A stretch of 64,000 bases of DNA from Pohlia nutans (GCA_022496805.1 CM040100.1:15653009-15717008); one strand, 5' to 3'. Positions 1 through 12,385 are shown, counted from the stretch's first letter. Made by a program: numbers and translations. Notes: generated from the sequence alone by a model not told the origin.

Positions 1-2229
1 TAAAAGACCATTTGGACATGACATAGACTTAGTGTACACGACAAAAGAAGGAAAAGTGGTGAAAGATAGTTAAACATTTTTTGCTAAAAGAACATGATGG
101 GCTTATTTTTGTAACTTTTATAGTTGAGGTGTATCATAGATTACACACTAGTGTAATTCATTAGATAGTTGTCATGTGGTTTAAAACTTTAATTGTTTTT
201 CACGCATGATAAGTCCCTTGGTTAGGGGTATACCTCCAATTTGCCCTGACCACTCACCTCGTGGTGAGGCCTCATTTTTGGTAACTCCCTCATTCAAGGG
301 CTTAGCCTACACATGATATAAGATAAGAATGTACATTTTCATTAGTTGTAAAAAAAATCATGTAAGGATTAAATATCAATTTAATTTTTATATATTTGAA
401 AATCTTGAGTGGAAAAATGAGTGAGGAAAAATAATTGGAAAAAAGACATAAGAGATAGAAGTAAAAATTACTATAGGAAAAAATCAGAGTAAAAAAGCAC
501 ATCTTAAACATTAAGTGTCAAAACGTCAAGACAAAAATTACACATCTATTTAACATTAATCTAATGTCCCAAACAATAATGTGAACGTGCATGACACATA
601 GGTATCTTTGTATGTCTATGTTTATGTCATAACATAGACATATAAACATTCTCTATAGACATATAGATTTTAATCCTCTATAAACATATAGTGGCAAAAT
701 GGAGACTACATGGTAAAAGATATTACGGTTGAATACATGCATGGTGTAAAGCCCATGTATCCAAGGGTTAAAATGTTGGGGATTATTTCTCCCATGCAAT
801 TGAAATAATTGAAATATTATGATCATCCAATCGTTAATGTTGCCATGGCCATGGTATAATAGTTTTGAGAAGTTTGTCTCTATGAGGCTAGAAATTCTTA
901 AATTGTTAGTTGGGCATCCATGTTGTGTAAATTTTTTGGTTGTTTAGTTATACCATAATTTGTAAACAAATAATCATATCCATTATTTTGACATGGTATT
1001 AATAATCCTTTTGAAAGAGACTTGCATTGTTGTTTGCATTATTGTTTGTTTCATGTATTGTCTTTTATAACTTTCTTTGTGTTCGGTAAGACGTTGAAGT
1101 AGCAAGAGTTTTCTTCTAAATTTACGTTACGATGAATTGCTGAATGAGTGAATGTTACATTGCTTAAAATCATGGCATGCTTGCAAAAAATTTAGTAGTC
1201 CTCTTGGGAGATGCCTTTTGGCAACTAGCTTCATCTTAAACATGTTAAAATGTTGGTTCTTGATTCTAATTATGTTGGATTATTAGTTGATGTTTGACTT
1301 CAATTTGTGATTGGCCGGGTACGAATCTATTTTGGGGTCAAATGCGTATTTAAGGAGAATCCTTTTAGGATGTATCACAATGCATCAAAGTAGTCACTAC
1401 AAGAGTCACCACATGTGTTAGTCACTTTTGGTGGTAAAGGGGCCATTTTGTCAAAAATTGAGACATGTGTCGGTTGTAGTTGGAGTGGCAATTATTGCTC
1501 TCTTAGCTATTGATGGAGCGATTTTCCACACGTCCCCTTCTTTACTGATGGGACATATCATGAAGGATGAATTGATGAAGAATATTCTTTATCATTTCAT
1601 TGGGATGGAATAGTCCCTATGTTCACTATTGAATGTTATGTATAAAATTTGATAGCTCTCCTAGGGGCTCCCTTGGGGCTTCATCCAATCCATGTCACAT
1701 GATTGTCCTCTTCACTATATCATACTAATTGGACTCATAGGATGATGAGGGATATTCCTCATCATTCTATTCGGACTGGATAGTCCCAATGGAGGCTACT
1801 AAATTATGTTATGTTAACAAAAACATTCAAACCACATGGCTTTAACATCCCAGGAATTATATCAACATGATCTAAAGGCCAAATACACCAGCTCAAAAGA
1901 ACTTTCATATTTCCATCCATTAGTATAAGCAAATTGTCTGATGACTCAAATTGTATAAGCATTGATTTGGTTTGCATCAGTGATTTAATTCGCTTGAACC
2001 CACCAAGATGTTCGATCTAAAAAATAAATCAGTACACAAACATTGAAAATAATAGATTTATTTATGGCTATTTTAACTAACTAAAGCCATTATTGGCATG
2101 CAATTGGTATCCCATATATATACTAGTAGGTTACTAGTTAGGGTTGCAAGATAGTTTTTTAACACACACAATGAAGACATGTAAACCAAATTGTGATTGA
2201 TAAGGGAGGAAGTATTGGCAAGGTTGCAA
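1..2229. other. AT-rich intergenic DNA, no gene
   Basis: No convincing coding region on either strand. AAGGGTTAA at 763-771 could be an orphan end of a TTAA element, without a partner. The 61-codon frame at 1428-1613 has no recognisable features. Confidence 0.6.
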
Positions 2230-3365
2230 GATGTGTCCTGGTTATATCTCTTCGATGGTAGTAGTCGGTGTGCGGTTCAGGCATGAGCAGATTGGGTATA
2301 TATTTTTTCACCCAATGCTAATTCTTTTTTAAAAAAGAGATTGGATGTTGACAATCATATATACCCAATGCCCAACCGTGTGCAATTTATGAGCAACAAA
2401 CTACTCAAGTTGGGTCCATGCACAAAGAATGGTGTGGCATGGAGCTGAAAACCCGAAATCCGGGGAATTAAAAAGAGGCGAAAGCCAACACAATACAAAG
2501 CCTCACGGCAGGGGCGCACCGGGCGACACCGAACAACCAAAATAAACAAAGTCCTAAGACTAAGAGGGGAAAGAGAACCGGGAAAGAAAGACCAAACCGG
2601 AGAAACCCAAAGAGGGAAAACCCAACTCAAAAGAACAGCTAAGCAGCTAGAACTAGTGAAAGGTGAAAGAAAAACCCTAATCAGGCTCAAGAGGATGGAA
2701 GCTACTCTGGCTACAGTCACAGTGGAAACCAGAAGAAAAGTCAGCGCCAGTATGGAGCCTTAAAAGGAGAGGGCAATCCAATGAATGGAAACGCGCGTGC
2801 TGAACGTACTCCACCACAGGAGTCGTCGAGGGAGGCACTTGAGGGCCGTTGGGGGGAGGAGAAACAGGGCGTTCGTTTCCAGGCGAAGTTGCATTCTCAC
2901 GAGCACCGGGACCGCAGTAGTGAGCCAAGTAGCGGCCTCCAACCATAGAATTTTGCCAGTGAGAATTGCTCGCTTCGGGCATCAGCTTTTGCTTGACCTT
3001 ACTTCTCGCCGTCGGAGTGGAGCTCGAAATCATCGCTGCTCGGATGAGGGGTGTGGCATGGAGCTCAATCGTCCCCAACACCTTACTTTGCTTTCGATGC
3101 AAGATGGGTCATAATTGTCTCCCTTGGATGAAAAGGTTGATAACAACGGTAGTAGCTCGTGTGCGGTTCACGCACAAGCTGATTCAGTATATGTTTTTTT
3201 ATACAATGCTAACTACTTCTTCTAAAAGAAATTGGATGGCGACAATCGTATTCAATACCCGACCGTCTATAATTCATGCGCAACAACCTGCTCAAGTTGG
3301 GCCCGTGCATAACTAATGGTGTGGCATAAAGCTCAATTGATCGTCCCCAATGCTTCATGTTGCTC
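2230..3365. repeat. Local tandem repeat of ~250 bp, first copy interrupted
   Basis: Copy 1 (about 2230-2446 plus 3066-3110) and copy 2 (about 3115-3365) share GTGTGCGGTTCA, CAACC(A/T)GCTCAAGTTGGG-type and AATGGTGTGGCAT blocks in the same order. The 603-bp insert splits copy 1. Confidence 0.7.
2447..3049 (-). mobile_element. Retroposon-like insert, 603 bp, with 16-bp target duplication
   Basis: Flanked by GGTGTGGCATGGAGCT at 2431-2446 and 3050-3065. It interrupts one copy of a local repeat; the second, uninterrupted copy at about 3110-3365 shows the empty-site sequence. It is much richer in G+C than its surroundings. Read on the minus strand it ends in T-rich sequence like the 3' part of plant LINEs. 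Open frames on both strands (2785-3114 plus, 3102-2677 and 2720-2355 minus) match no protein I know. It is probably a 5'-truncated non-LTR retrotransposon or a SINE. No proper poly(A) tail is seen, which argues for caution. Confidence 0.65.
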
Positions 3366-3599
3366 TTAATGTGTCAGTAAGCCATGACTAACCTCCATCG
3401 ATCAAACACATGGAATTCATATATATAGACATTATATATGTCTATGTCACAACACATTGGGTGTTGAGAATTGATATCATGATCGTATCATTACCCTAAA
3501 TAACATTAATCTTATATTCCAAACAAAACTGTGAATGTGTAAGGTACATAGGTTTACAACAAAGTCAAAATAAATGAAACAGAAGGTAAAAGCGGGAAT

Positions 3600-3790
3600 A
3601 AAGAGAGCTTGTCACACGTGTCAATAAAAAGAGTTTGTGACATTTGTTAATAAAAAGAGTTTGTGACATATATTAATAAAGAAAGTTTATCACATTTGTC
3701 ATTGAAGAGAGCTTTTCACACACATCAACCTGGAAGAGAGCTTGTGACACATGTTAGTGAAGACATCTTGCTATATATGCTAGTGAATTT
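3600..3790. repeat. Degenerate ~27-30-bp tandem repeat, about seven units
   Basis: Units of the form AAGAGTTTGTGACATTTGTTA follow one another with increasing divergence to the right. Non-coding. Confidence 0.75.
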
Positions 3791-5149
3791 TTTTTTGTCA
3801 CACTTATATTGGTAAACAATCCTTTATAATCAAATGTGGCATATGGTGATAAGGCTTAAACAGTCTTTTATAATCAATTGGTAACAAGACATTGAAAGTC
3901 CCTTATAATCAAGTAATCAACTTTAGCATGGGATGACAAGATGTAGAAAGTCAACAATCAACATTGGTATGTAGTGACAAGGCATAGACAACAATAGTTG
4001 TAATGAAAGTAGTGTACAATCAAATTCATATCAAAATTAAGTGTAGTTCTTATTTTATTATCAGAATCTTAAAATATTCTTTCAATTGTCATAACTCTTT
4101 ACAAAGTTTATACGAGCAATGAAAATGGACACATAAATTTATATTCAGTGTTGTTAATATTTAATTTTCCAAAAAGTCAAAAGATGTATTTTAATACCAC
4201 CTCTTCATAAATTTATATAATGATACTCAACCAATCTAAAATTCCATTTCAAATAACCATTAAAAAAATAGTTTTAAACGATATTGGGCAAAATTTTAGG
4301 AATCAAAAATCAAAAGCAACGTTTGTACACTAGCTAGTGAGCAAGATAAAAAAATATGAATAGTGCTCAAAGATAATTAAAGACTTTATGAGAGATTGTA
4401 GTTTGTATTTTATTAACAAGAGATTTGACATATGGATATTTGTACACAAATAGTAAGTTTAAGCATTGATGCAATTTTGCCCTCTTGATTTGATACATAG
4501 TGTGAATAGAAAACATGATAAAAATATGACTATAAGCAAGTAAATGACTATGATAAAAATTTCACCTTGCTTCTTTATTGTAAATTATTACTCTATAAAT
4601 GGAATATAGTACTCTAATGTCTAATGACAAGACACAAACAAGCAAGGTGAAATTTCAACAATTGATTTACAAGAGATTTAAAAAAGTTGTTTAACCTTGA
4701 AATTTTAATCCAATGAAGTATTTGGCAATAAAAAAAAATTCAAATTGATATTCACAAATGTTAATATTTATACTTTCAAAAATTGAAAAGATGTTTTTTA
4801 ATACTAGGGTTATTCTTAAAGTCACCTTGTATTTGAATAAGATACCATGTGTTTTGCTTTAATATACTCTTCTTTGTTCACTCCAAATAGTTATAAGGCA
4901 TGCAGAAAGGTATGGAAGAGCTTAGTGGTCTCTCATTATTAAGTGTGTAAGAGTTTGATGGTCTTCAAATTCATAGAAAACTAGATTAGCCATCTCTATT
5001 GTGTCTTTACAATTTTTTGTAGTAATTATATTCAACAGAATATAAAACTGAATTCCAATTAACCTTTATTTCCTAAAGGCCAAGATTAGTGTTGCTTAGC
5101 ACTTAGAACCGCCTAGACATAATGAACATCACGGGGAAATTTTCAAAAA
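3791..5149. other. AT-rich intergenic DNA, nothing recognised
   Basis: No open frame of note, no clear terminal repeats. Confidence 0.5.
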
Positions 5150-5690
5150 GATTATATGAATATTCCAAAAGATTCCAAAAAATTAATATGATAAAAGATT
5201 CTAAAAATCTAAAAATGTTCCATTATAATATTTAATATTTAACCATTTTCTGTAATTATTATATATTGTTAACCCCTAAAGGACCAAGTGGACACATTGT
5301 GTCCAAAAATAATTTCATTACTTTAATAACTTATTTAGATTCCATAATTTTGTAACTGGAGAATTGTAAATGTTCATTACAAGAACACAAAAATCCTTCA
5401 AGATTTGCAATTACGTTGATCAATCCACCCAGAAAAAACTAAAATGTCAACATAGGTGAACTTGGGACATGGTAGTTAGAAAGGTTGATGAATTGGAGGG
5501 CGTTATCACACTAGGACGTCACATTTGTCAAAAAAAAAGTGTACAATATGTAAAACATTTGCTATTATTGCATCATTAACACTATATAATAATTACAGAA
5601 AATGTTTAAATGTATTTTAATGGAATATTTTAGAATATTTTGTATCTTTTTACATATTTTATATTATTTTGGAATATTCCAAAAATAAAT
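5150..5690. repeat. Imperfect inverted repeat around the left end of the 5269 element
   Basis: Arms at about 5160-5268 and 5583-5690 are inverted copies, sharing the CATTTTCTGTAATTATTATA block, separated by 315 bp. A TTAACCCC end begins exactly at the inner edge of the left arm. Confidence 0.6.
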
Positions 5691-6222
5691 TTGAAATCTT
5701 TACACATTTAATGCAATGTAACAATTAATAAGGATCACAAACACTAGCTGAATGAGTCACCTACAAGTCACTTCACCAAAACATAAATCTTTGAGAATCA
5801 ATCATTGTTGTTGTATTTAGTTTTAAAACACCATTTTTTGTGAGCACCTAAACAAAATACATTTTTGTGTGTTTCTGAAATTTCAAACGCCAGTCATGAT
5901 TCTAGAATTTATGAGAAATAATGCAATGAATGACTTGTTGATTTTGCTCAAAAATTCCAAAAAACAACTCATAATCAAACCTTATAATTATATAATATAT
6001 ATACGGTATATTGTTTTGAAAATTGATATATAGTCTCACGACTAAGTCCTCTTTGAGCTTCAATGGTAAGGTTTTCTATATGAACACCAATCAAGAGATA
6101 CAACTGCCATTATGAAAGCATCATGAGAAAGTGATAAAATTTTAAGGACGAGCATGGTTTTTAGGAGTTAATGGCCCAATAATGGCAAATGTTTTACATA
6201 CTCTACACTTTTTTTGACTAAT
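5498..6222. repeat. Second inverted repeat, arms 5498-5579 and 6169-6222
   Basis: The arms share, in inverse order, a GGGCGT...TAGGACGTCA-like block, AAAAAAAGTGTA and TATGTAAAACATTTGC. One arm overlaps the inner edge of the other inverted repeat, so elements are nested here. Confidence 0.6.
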
Positions 6223-6993
6223 TTGACGCCCTAGCGTGAAAATGCCTCTATCATTGATTAAGAAGTTCTCATTTGCACTAGAAATGGTCTGAAACAAAGA
6301 CTATGCCTCCTAAATTTTTAGAACTAGTTCATGAATGATCATTTGGAAGTATGAGTTACACTATTGGAAAGATTACACTAGAAATTGCCCAAAAAAAAAA
6401 GTTATATATTAGAAAATGTTGAAATTCGACAAGTGGCGGCCTGCCCGTACACGAGCAACCACATTATGGTCTCCTAGGATGTTAGGGGTTAATATAATAT
6501 TTTAAACATTATCAAATAAAATTTGAAGATTCTATCAATCAAAATTGAAAAATTTGTTCACTAGCTAGGAAGATAAAAAAATGGATAGTGACTCAAGTAT
6601 AAATAGAGACTACATGAGATATTATAGCTCGTTTTATTAATTGAAGATTAAATGTATAGATAGTAAAGGTACACAAATATTAAGTTTAATCCATAAAAGT
6701 CCTCACATGTTTTGTAAAAGTCAAAGCTCTATAATTTGCGTACTCGAAATTCACATTGTACGATTTATAATTTTTCATAGATAGTTATCAACATTATAAA
6801 GGTATGACAAATTTCAACATCATTGGAAGAATATTTACAAATTTTGTCATATTAACAAGATAGAAAGTCAAATTAAATAAATATTTGACAAATTTAATAT
6901 AAAAATTATATTTAAGGTAGATAAAAGTTATGTTTACAAGTAGTTAAAAAATGAAAGGGAAAAAATTAAAAGAGACTCATGATTAGAGCATCT

Positions 6994-7226
6994 TTAACCC
7001 TTAAAGGGCTGACGGGGATAGTAGATACATTGTTATATATTTGACATTTGTGGTAAATAGAAACTTCCAAATTGAGATCCCAATAGCTCATTAAAATCAT
7101 GTCAACGTGAATTTTAACTTCACTTTTGATTTTAAATTCATAGGAGGTGCGGAACCATGTCAAATACAATGGAATATTGGTGTATAATACTGGTAGGAAA
7201 GGGCTCTCTGGACATGTAAGGGTTAA
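6994..7226. mobile_element. Short TTAA element, 233 bp
   Basis: Starts TTAACCCTTAAAGGGCT and ends CATGTAAGGGTTAA, with TTAA at both edges. The terminal inverted match is short (TTAACCCTTA). Nested inside the 5269-7445 composite. Confidence 0.6.
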
Positions 7227-7441
7227 AAATCCCTTTGTATTTTGGACATCCAAATTTCATATTTCTCGATGGTGTAAAATCTTCAAATAAAGTCTATTCT
7301 CCAATTCCAACAGTCAAAAGATGTATTGTAACTCAACTTAAACATCTAATAAAAACATCCACTACAAAAAAGCTAAAACACTTGATTTTTTGAACCTTTG
7401 ACCAAAAACCGTCCAGAATTAGATGGTTGATCCTTTAGGGG

Positions 7442-8015
7442 TTAACCCCTAACTGTACAATTGAAAATTTGAGAAAAATCATCATAAAGAACTGTTTAGA
7501 AGAATATTTTGGAACTAATATACAAATAAAAGTTCTAGATTTTAAATTTTAGATTCCATCCGTATGGTTCAATTTACTAATACTATCACCAATATTTAAT
7601 TATCAATTTTGAAAGTTAAAATTAAAAATTCCTTCTAAATTTGATTACAAACAAAATTTTAATATTTTTTGAGTAAAGTTTGTTGGAATTAATTTCAAAT
7701 GAGATACTCTTAAACGTAGTGATTCTTTGAATTTTTTGTGTTTCTTAAATCTATGACCTCATTTTTGGGATTCCACTTTTGAACTACATTCAATGCAATT
7801 TTGGCTTGGTCAACGACTTGACATACTTGTACATTTGTAATTTTAGAAAAATATGTACTCAAGTATGACTAAATCCAACCGTTAGATAGGACAACAACTT
7901 CGTGAAGTATCTCCAAAAAATTGGATGACTTTCATCCAAACATCGATGAGAACTTAGGGTGGGTTTGAATTTGTTAGTCGTTTAGAAACTGGACGTTGTG
8001 ACATTTAGAGGTTAA
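7442..8015 (+). mobile_element. Family B piggyBac MITE, 574 bp
   Basis: Starts TTAACCCCTAACTGTAC and ends GACATTTAGAGGTTAA. The interior matches the reverse complement of 18530-19087, sharing an AATTTGAGAAAAA block, an AGATTCCATC block and a TTTTGGCTTGGTCAA block. Its first TTAA is also the last TTAA of the element to its left. Confidence 0.82.
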
Positions 8016-8220
8016 ACATTGAGGTGATTTTCTCTTCATGATTTTGACATTGCTGTAAACATAAATTATGAAAAAAATATGTCACATAGCAAATTCAAAC
8101 TTTTAGAGGGACTTAGGTTCCCAAGTAATAAGCTCAAATATTGTATAGGCATCTTGATCATAAATATCAAAGAAAAACTATTTAAATAATCATTTTATTT
8201 TATTATTCAAATTTTGACCT

Positions 8221-8283
8221 TACAAATGGAATTTAAATGTCTACAAATGGAATTTAAATGTCTACAAATGGAATTTAAATGTC
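8221..8283. repeat. 21-bp tandem repeat, three perfect copies
   Basis: Unit TACAAATGGAATTTAAATGTC. Confidence 0.92.
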
Positions 8284-8439
8284 TAGAGCGTATTACTCTA
8301 ATGTTTAATGACTTGGACAAATAGAGTGCAACTTTTGCAAATCATAATCTTGAGGGTAAATAAATTAAACTTTACCTTGAAAGTTTGAGTCAATGAAACA
8401 TACACGCAAAGTTTATAGTCGATGTTGTTAGGTATCAAG

Positions 8440-8520
8440 ATGCGCAACAACTCTTTACATTCCGATTAAAATTCACGTCGGCCTTGAAAGAGGACTAGAG
8501 TTTCTATTTATCTATCTCAA
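8440..8520. repeat. Dispersed repeat with CGGCCTTGAAAGAGGAC core, fragment
   Basis: Shares the core and a following TTTCTATTTATCTATC run with 46550-46675 and, inverted, with 62820-63120. Confidence 0.55.
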
Positions 8521-8626
8521 TGTTGTTAGTATTTTCTTCTTTAAAACTCAAATGACGTTTTTTACATTACCTCACTATAAATTTTTGTAGTAATACTCAA
8601 CATCTAAAATTTTATTCCAATTAATT

Positions 8627-8630
<4 letters not shown>

Positions 8631-8670
<40 letters not shown>
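8631..8670. repeat. AT dinucleotide microsatellite
   Basis: About 20 perfect AT units. Confidence 0.95.
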
Positions 8671-8676
<6 letters not shown>

Positions 8677-9210
8677 ATATCAAACAAGAACTTGAAGATC
8701 AATTCAATCAAAACTCAACCATTCTACAATAGCAAACAAACAAATAAAAATTTCTCACAAGATTTTTATAGAAATTGGCCAGTTTAATTATAATAACTAT
8801 CTTTGATTATCAAATTATCAAAACCAAGTGTAGTTACTTTATAAGATCTCTTCGCCTTTCCAAAAGTTGTTTACATGTGGCCACTCTACCCAACATGTAA
8901 AGTAGTTTCTCCATTCTTGTAACTCTGAGATTTTGTGCATTTACTATTATTAAACAAAAAATTGTGAATCTTGTCTCTATTTTCAAGAGGATTTCAATGC
9001 ACTAAGATATGTATTATTCAAATAGTAAGAGCATAAATATGTATGTGTGTGTATATGCATACATATGTGTGTATATACACATATTCACTTAGTTTTCTAC
9101 ATTGTATTCCTACATTTTGTTTGTTTAAGTTTTAATTCTAGTATAGATACTAGAGGATAAAGTCTACGTTCAAAAAGATTACGTAAATCACATGTCACTC
9201 TCATAGTTGT

Positions 9211-9787
9211 TTAACCCCTAAACGTCCAACCGTCCCAAAAGTGAACGATGTACATAATCAAACACAGTTTTCTCATCCATCATTGACTTTTTGTAGCACG
9301 GATTTTTTATTATATATTTCATGGAAAGTTAGCTTCATGCAAGTACGATCCAATTAGAAAGGGGATGATTTGTGAAATTTTTATGCCTCATTTCATGTTG
9401 TAGTGATTCACCCAAAATTTCAAAGATTTCAATCTAAAAGTGCTCTTCAAAAAGTCAACTCATCAAATTTAGCAACCAAAAAATCTTCAAATATCACTAC
9501 ACTAAGAGTAGCACATTTCAACCAATCACAATAGATTTCATGCACAAACTGTCAATATTCTATTTGTAATCAAATTACAAAAGAATTTCCAATTTCAAGT
9601 TTCAAATTCTATACAAAAATATTGGTGGTAGCAATCGCAGATCTAACCGTATAGATAGAATCTAAAATTCATAATGTACAATTTTTATTCATACATCAAG
9701 TGCAAAATATCCTTATGGGTTGCATTTTAAGATGCATCTTTGCAAAACTGCCGAATTTGGAGAGGGGTGAGGATGTTTAGGAGTTAA
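9211..9787 (-). mobile_element. Family A piggyBac MITE, inverted, 577 bp
   Basis: TTAACCCCTAAACGTCC at 9211 is the family's right end read in reverse; GGATGTTTAGGAGTTAA closes it at 9787. The interior aligns to the reverse complement of the copy at 11809. The small open frame just beyond its right edge (9805-9993) has no recognisable product. Confidence 0.9.
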
Positions 9788-9944
9788 GACATTTACTTAG
9801 GACCTTGAATGAACCAACTCTGAATGTATTCCAACTATATAAAATAGTAATTATAGTTACTTCTCTCTACCTTCACGTCTCTCCCAAGTACATCAAATTT
9901 CTCTTTCCAACATGTGCTAAAGTAACTATATCTAATAGCAACCC

Positions 9945-10226
9945 TTTCCTAAAAGCGTCCCTAGTTCAATCTTTCATAATAAGTAGATTTTGACACCCTA
10001 TTATTGATGAGAATGTGCACAATTTAGAGTTTTGGGTCGCTTTTAGGTCAACCTATAGTCAGCACTTTGGAAATTCATAACTTATTCATACGGTGTCCAA
10101 ATAATGCATGCTAAATTGTGTTGGAATCCTCTTGAACTTGCTATTAAGAACCACTAAAAACATTTTATGTTTTATGTGTGTAAATAGGCTCAGTTGGTAA
10201 GGTGGACGCTTTAAGGTATAGTTACC
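9945..10226 (+). repeat. Dispersed repeat R1, copy 1
   Basis: Inverted match to 30970-31250 over about 280 bp, including TTTCCAAAGTG/CACTTTGGAAA and CCAAATAATGCATGCTAAA blocks. Its right part reads TAGGCTCAGTTGGTAAGGTG, which resembles a tRNA A-box, so it may be SINE-derived; no B-box was identified. A TTAA MITE (10227-10602) interrupts it. Confidence 0.6.
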
Positions 10227-10602
10227 TTAACCCTTAAACGTCAAGGTAAGCCCCATGGGCTTATTTAAAAGAGAATAATCAAGAAAAAAGTAGATTTTAT
10301 CAACCGAATCAAGCGTGGATTGGTGCGTTAGAAAGCTACTGAAAAAGCGATCTAGATTGCAAATTTGCGCCTCATTTGAGAGATTGTGGAATCGTTAGTA
10401 AGCAATCAAAGTTATGAAATTGAACAAGTTTTTGAGGTTGGGGCAGCTGAGATGCCGCAGTGCTACAGTGCTGGCCAGCAGTGTCCGCAGAGCCGTTTTT
10501 TTTTTTTTTTCGTTTTTTTTTTTTTTTTTTTTTTTTTCCCTCCGAAAATTTAGATGCCTTCCGGGCTGCCCTGCCCATGCCCTCTTGACGTTTAAGGGTT
10601 AA
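10227..10602. mobile_element. piggyBac-type MITE with perfect 19-bp termini, 376 bp
   Basis: Starts TTAACCCTTAAACGTCAAG and ends with its exact inverse CTTGACGTTTAAGGGTTAA. It holds a long poly-T tract with one C-G interruption (10497-10538). It is inserted at a TTAA inside the dispersed repeat 9945-10226. Low-complexity frames over the poly-T tract are not genes. Confidence 0.85.
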
Positions 10603-11796
10603 TCCACAAATCTGATGAAAACTCTACTATTAATACCTTTTAAAGTTGTAATGAAGAATGTTATTTTTTTGAAATAGATTAGACATCACTAAAAGCTTAG
10701 AATCTTCTTGGATTACAAAATGAATTTTGCATTCAAACTAGGCAGAAAGGAAAGTTAAACTAGTTTCAAAAAAATTGTTTACCTATAATCGTCCTTGCCT
10801 AAAACCATCTAGCTGAAATTCTTATTCAAAAGATTTATTCAATTTTCATTATAATTGTTGAAGACGTTGCATTGCCATATATGTGTCTTCTTCACTTAAC
10901 AATTATCCACAAAATTTCAGCATTTTTTTGAAATTTTTTACAATTCCCAAAATTTGTGAAGAAAAACAAACGGAACTGCAATGATCACCTTCACACCACT
11001 CACAAAGTACAATGCCCCTAAGAAAACGTTGTCGCCTTTCTATCAACCCCTAAGCTTCCAAGAGACCATTTTTTGGTCGCTCCTCATTTTCCCAGATTGC
11101 CCAGGCCAAAAAAACAACTTTTTTAGAAATAAAAAATATAATGTTATAGCTAAACAATTCTTCTTTCCAATGCAATTGGAATTATGTTCATCCGATCAAA
11201 ACTTCACTTAGGGGAATTTTTCAAAGTGAAACACCTCAATGTTGAAAGATAGCTTCAACACTTCGGGTAAATTTGCCAAAAAATTTAAGCCAATGAGATT
11301 CGTTGGGCACCTCAAAGGAAGTTGACTTCAACCCACATGAGTTGCATGCCATGAAGTGTGGGCTCATTCAATTGGAGGAGAGTTGAAGGGATAATCTCAT
11401 TTAGCCAAAATCTCTTGGTTCCCTTCATACCCCCACCCATTACATGATCTCTAAAAAAATGCTAATGAATTGAACATCTTGTCAAATTGAGTCATGCATC
11501 TTGTCAACTACCTCATCTTGAGGATGGTAAAAAATGGCACATTATTTCAAGTTTTTTTTGGATTTGAGAGCCCATGAAAGCAAGGCTGCGGGGATTTTTC
11601 AGGGCTTAAAATTTCAAAATTTCAACTTCATTTGCTATTATCTTGACATCTGTACGGTCAATTTTTTTGAAATTTCGGGGGATGGTTTATAAGGCCTAGG
11701 GGTACAATATCCTACGGTTGGAATGTGAAAAAATGTTTTGAAAGCATTTAGAGATCATCAACAAAAATGTCCAAAATGAGGCAATTTTGAGTGAAT
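10603..11796. other. AT-rich intergenic DNA, no gene
   Basis: The 76-codon frame at 10981-11211 shows no domain or splice context that I trust. Nothing else was seen. Confidence 0.5.
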
Positions 11797-11812
11797 GACG
11801 TTTAAGGGTTAA
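11797..11812. other. Orphan TTAA-element end
   Basis: GACGTTTAAGGGTTAA is the same right terminus as that of 10227-10602 and shares its TTAA with the family A copy at 11809. No matching left end was found after 10602, so it is a remnant or the edge of an element whose left end is the one at 10227. Confidence 0.5.
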
Positions 11813-12385
11813 CCCCTAAATGCCTAGAGCCCTCTCCAAATTCTGCAATTTTGCAAAGATGCATTATAAAATGCAACCTAGAGGGATATTTTGAACTTGA
11901 TATATGAATAAAAGTTGTACCTTATGAATTTTAGATTCTATCCATACGCTTAGATCTATGATTGCTATTACCAATAATTTTGTATAAAATTTGAAACGTG
12001 AAATTCAAAATTATTTTGTAATTCAATTACGAATAAGATATTGACAATCTATAGATGAAATTCTTTGTGATTGATTGAAATGTAATACTCTAAGTGTAGT
12101 GATTTTTGGAGATTTTTTGGTTGCTTAATTTTATGAGTTGACTTTTTTTAGAGCACTTTTACACTGAAATCTTCAAAATTTTGGGTGAATCACTACAACA
12201 TGAAATGAGGCATAAAAATTTCACAAATCATCCCCTTTCTAATTGGATCACATATGCATGAAACTAACTTCCCATAGAATCTACAGTAAAAATTCCACAC
12301 TACAAAAAGTGCATGACGGATGAGAAATTATGGATGAAGTCTGTACATCGTCCAAAAAATGGACGCTCAGGCAGTTAGGGGTTAA
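11809..12385 (+). mobile_element. Family A piggyBac MITE, 577 bp
   Basis: Starts TTAACCCCTAAATGCC and ends GGCAGTTAGGGGTTAA, with TTAA at both edges. The interior matches the other family A copies throughout: a GCAAAGATGCATTATAAAATG block, a TATCACCAATA-type block and a GATGAGAAA...GTACATCGTCC right end. Non-coding. Confidence 0.9.

Larger units (their letters stand above)
5269..7445. mobile_element. Possible larger TTAA element (2.2 kb) with nested insertions
   Basis: Left edge TTAACCCCTAAAGGACCAAG and right edge TGATCCTTTAGGGGTTAA are inverted over about 13 of 15 bp. The TIR resembles that of the 62668 element. It contains the 233-bp element at 6994, a lone TAGGGGTTAA end at 6483-6492, and one arm of an inverted repeat. 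No coding region. An alternative pairing of ends (5269 with 6492) has a poorer terminal match. Confidence 0.45.
8016..9210. other. AT-rich intergenic DNA with small repeats
   Basis: Holds a 21-bp triplet repeat (8221-8283), a copy of the GTCGGCCTTGAAAGAGGAC dispersed repeat (about 8440-8520) and an AT microsatellite (8631-8670). No gene seen. Confidence 0.6.

Noticed and set aside
221..240. GGTTAGGGGTATACC as a TTAA-element end
   Set aside because: No TTAA follows the TAGGGG and no partner end was found.
2785..3114. 109-codon plus-strand gene
   Set aside because: Lies almost entirely in the retroposon-like insert, crosses its target duplication and resembles nothing.
9040..9085. TATGTGTGTATATGCATACATATG palindromic region as an origin or regulatory site
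   Set aside because: Simple alternating purine-pyrimidine repeats are common in AT-rich plant DNA; nothing else supports a function.
10372..10602. Lys-rich or Phe-rich short proteins
   Set aside because: They are translations of the poly-T tract inside a MITE.
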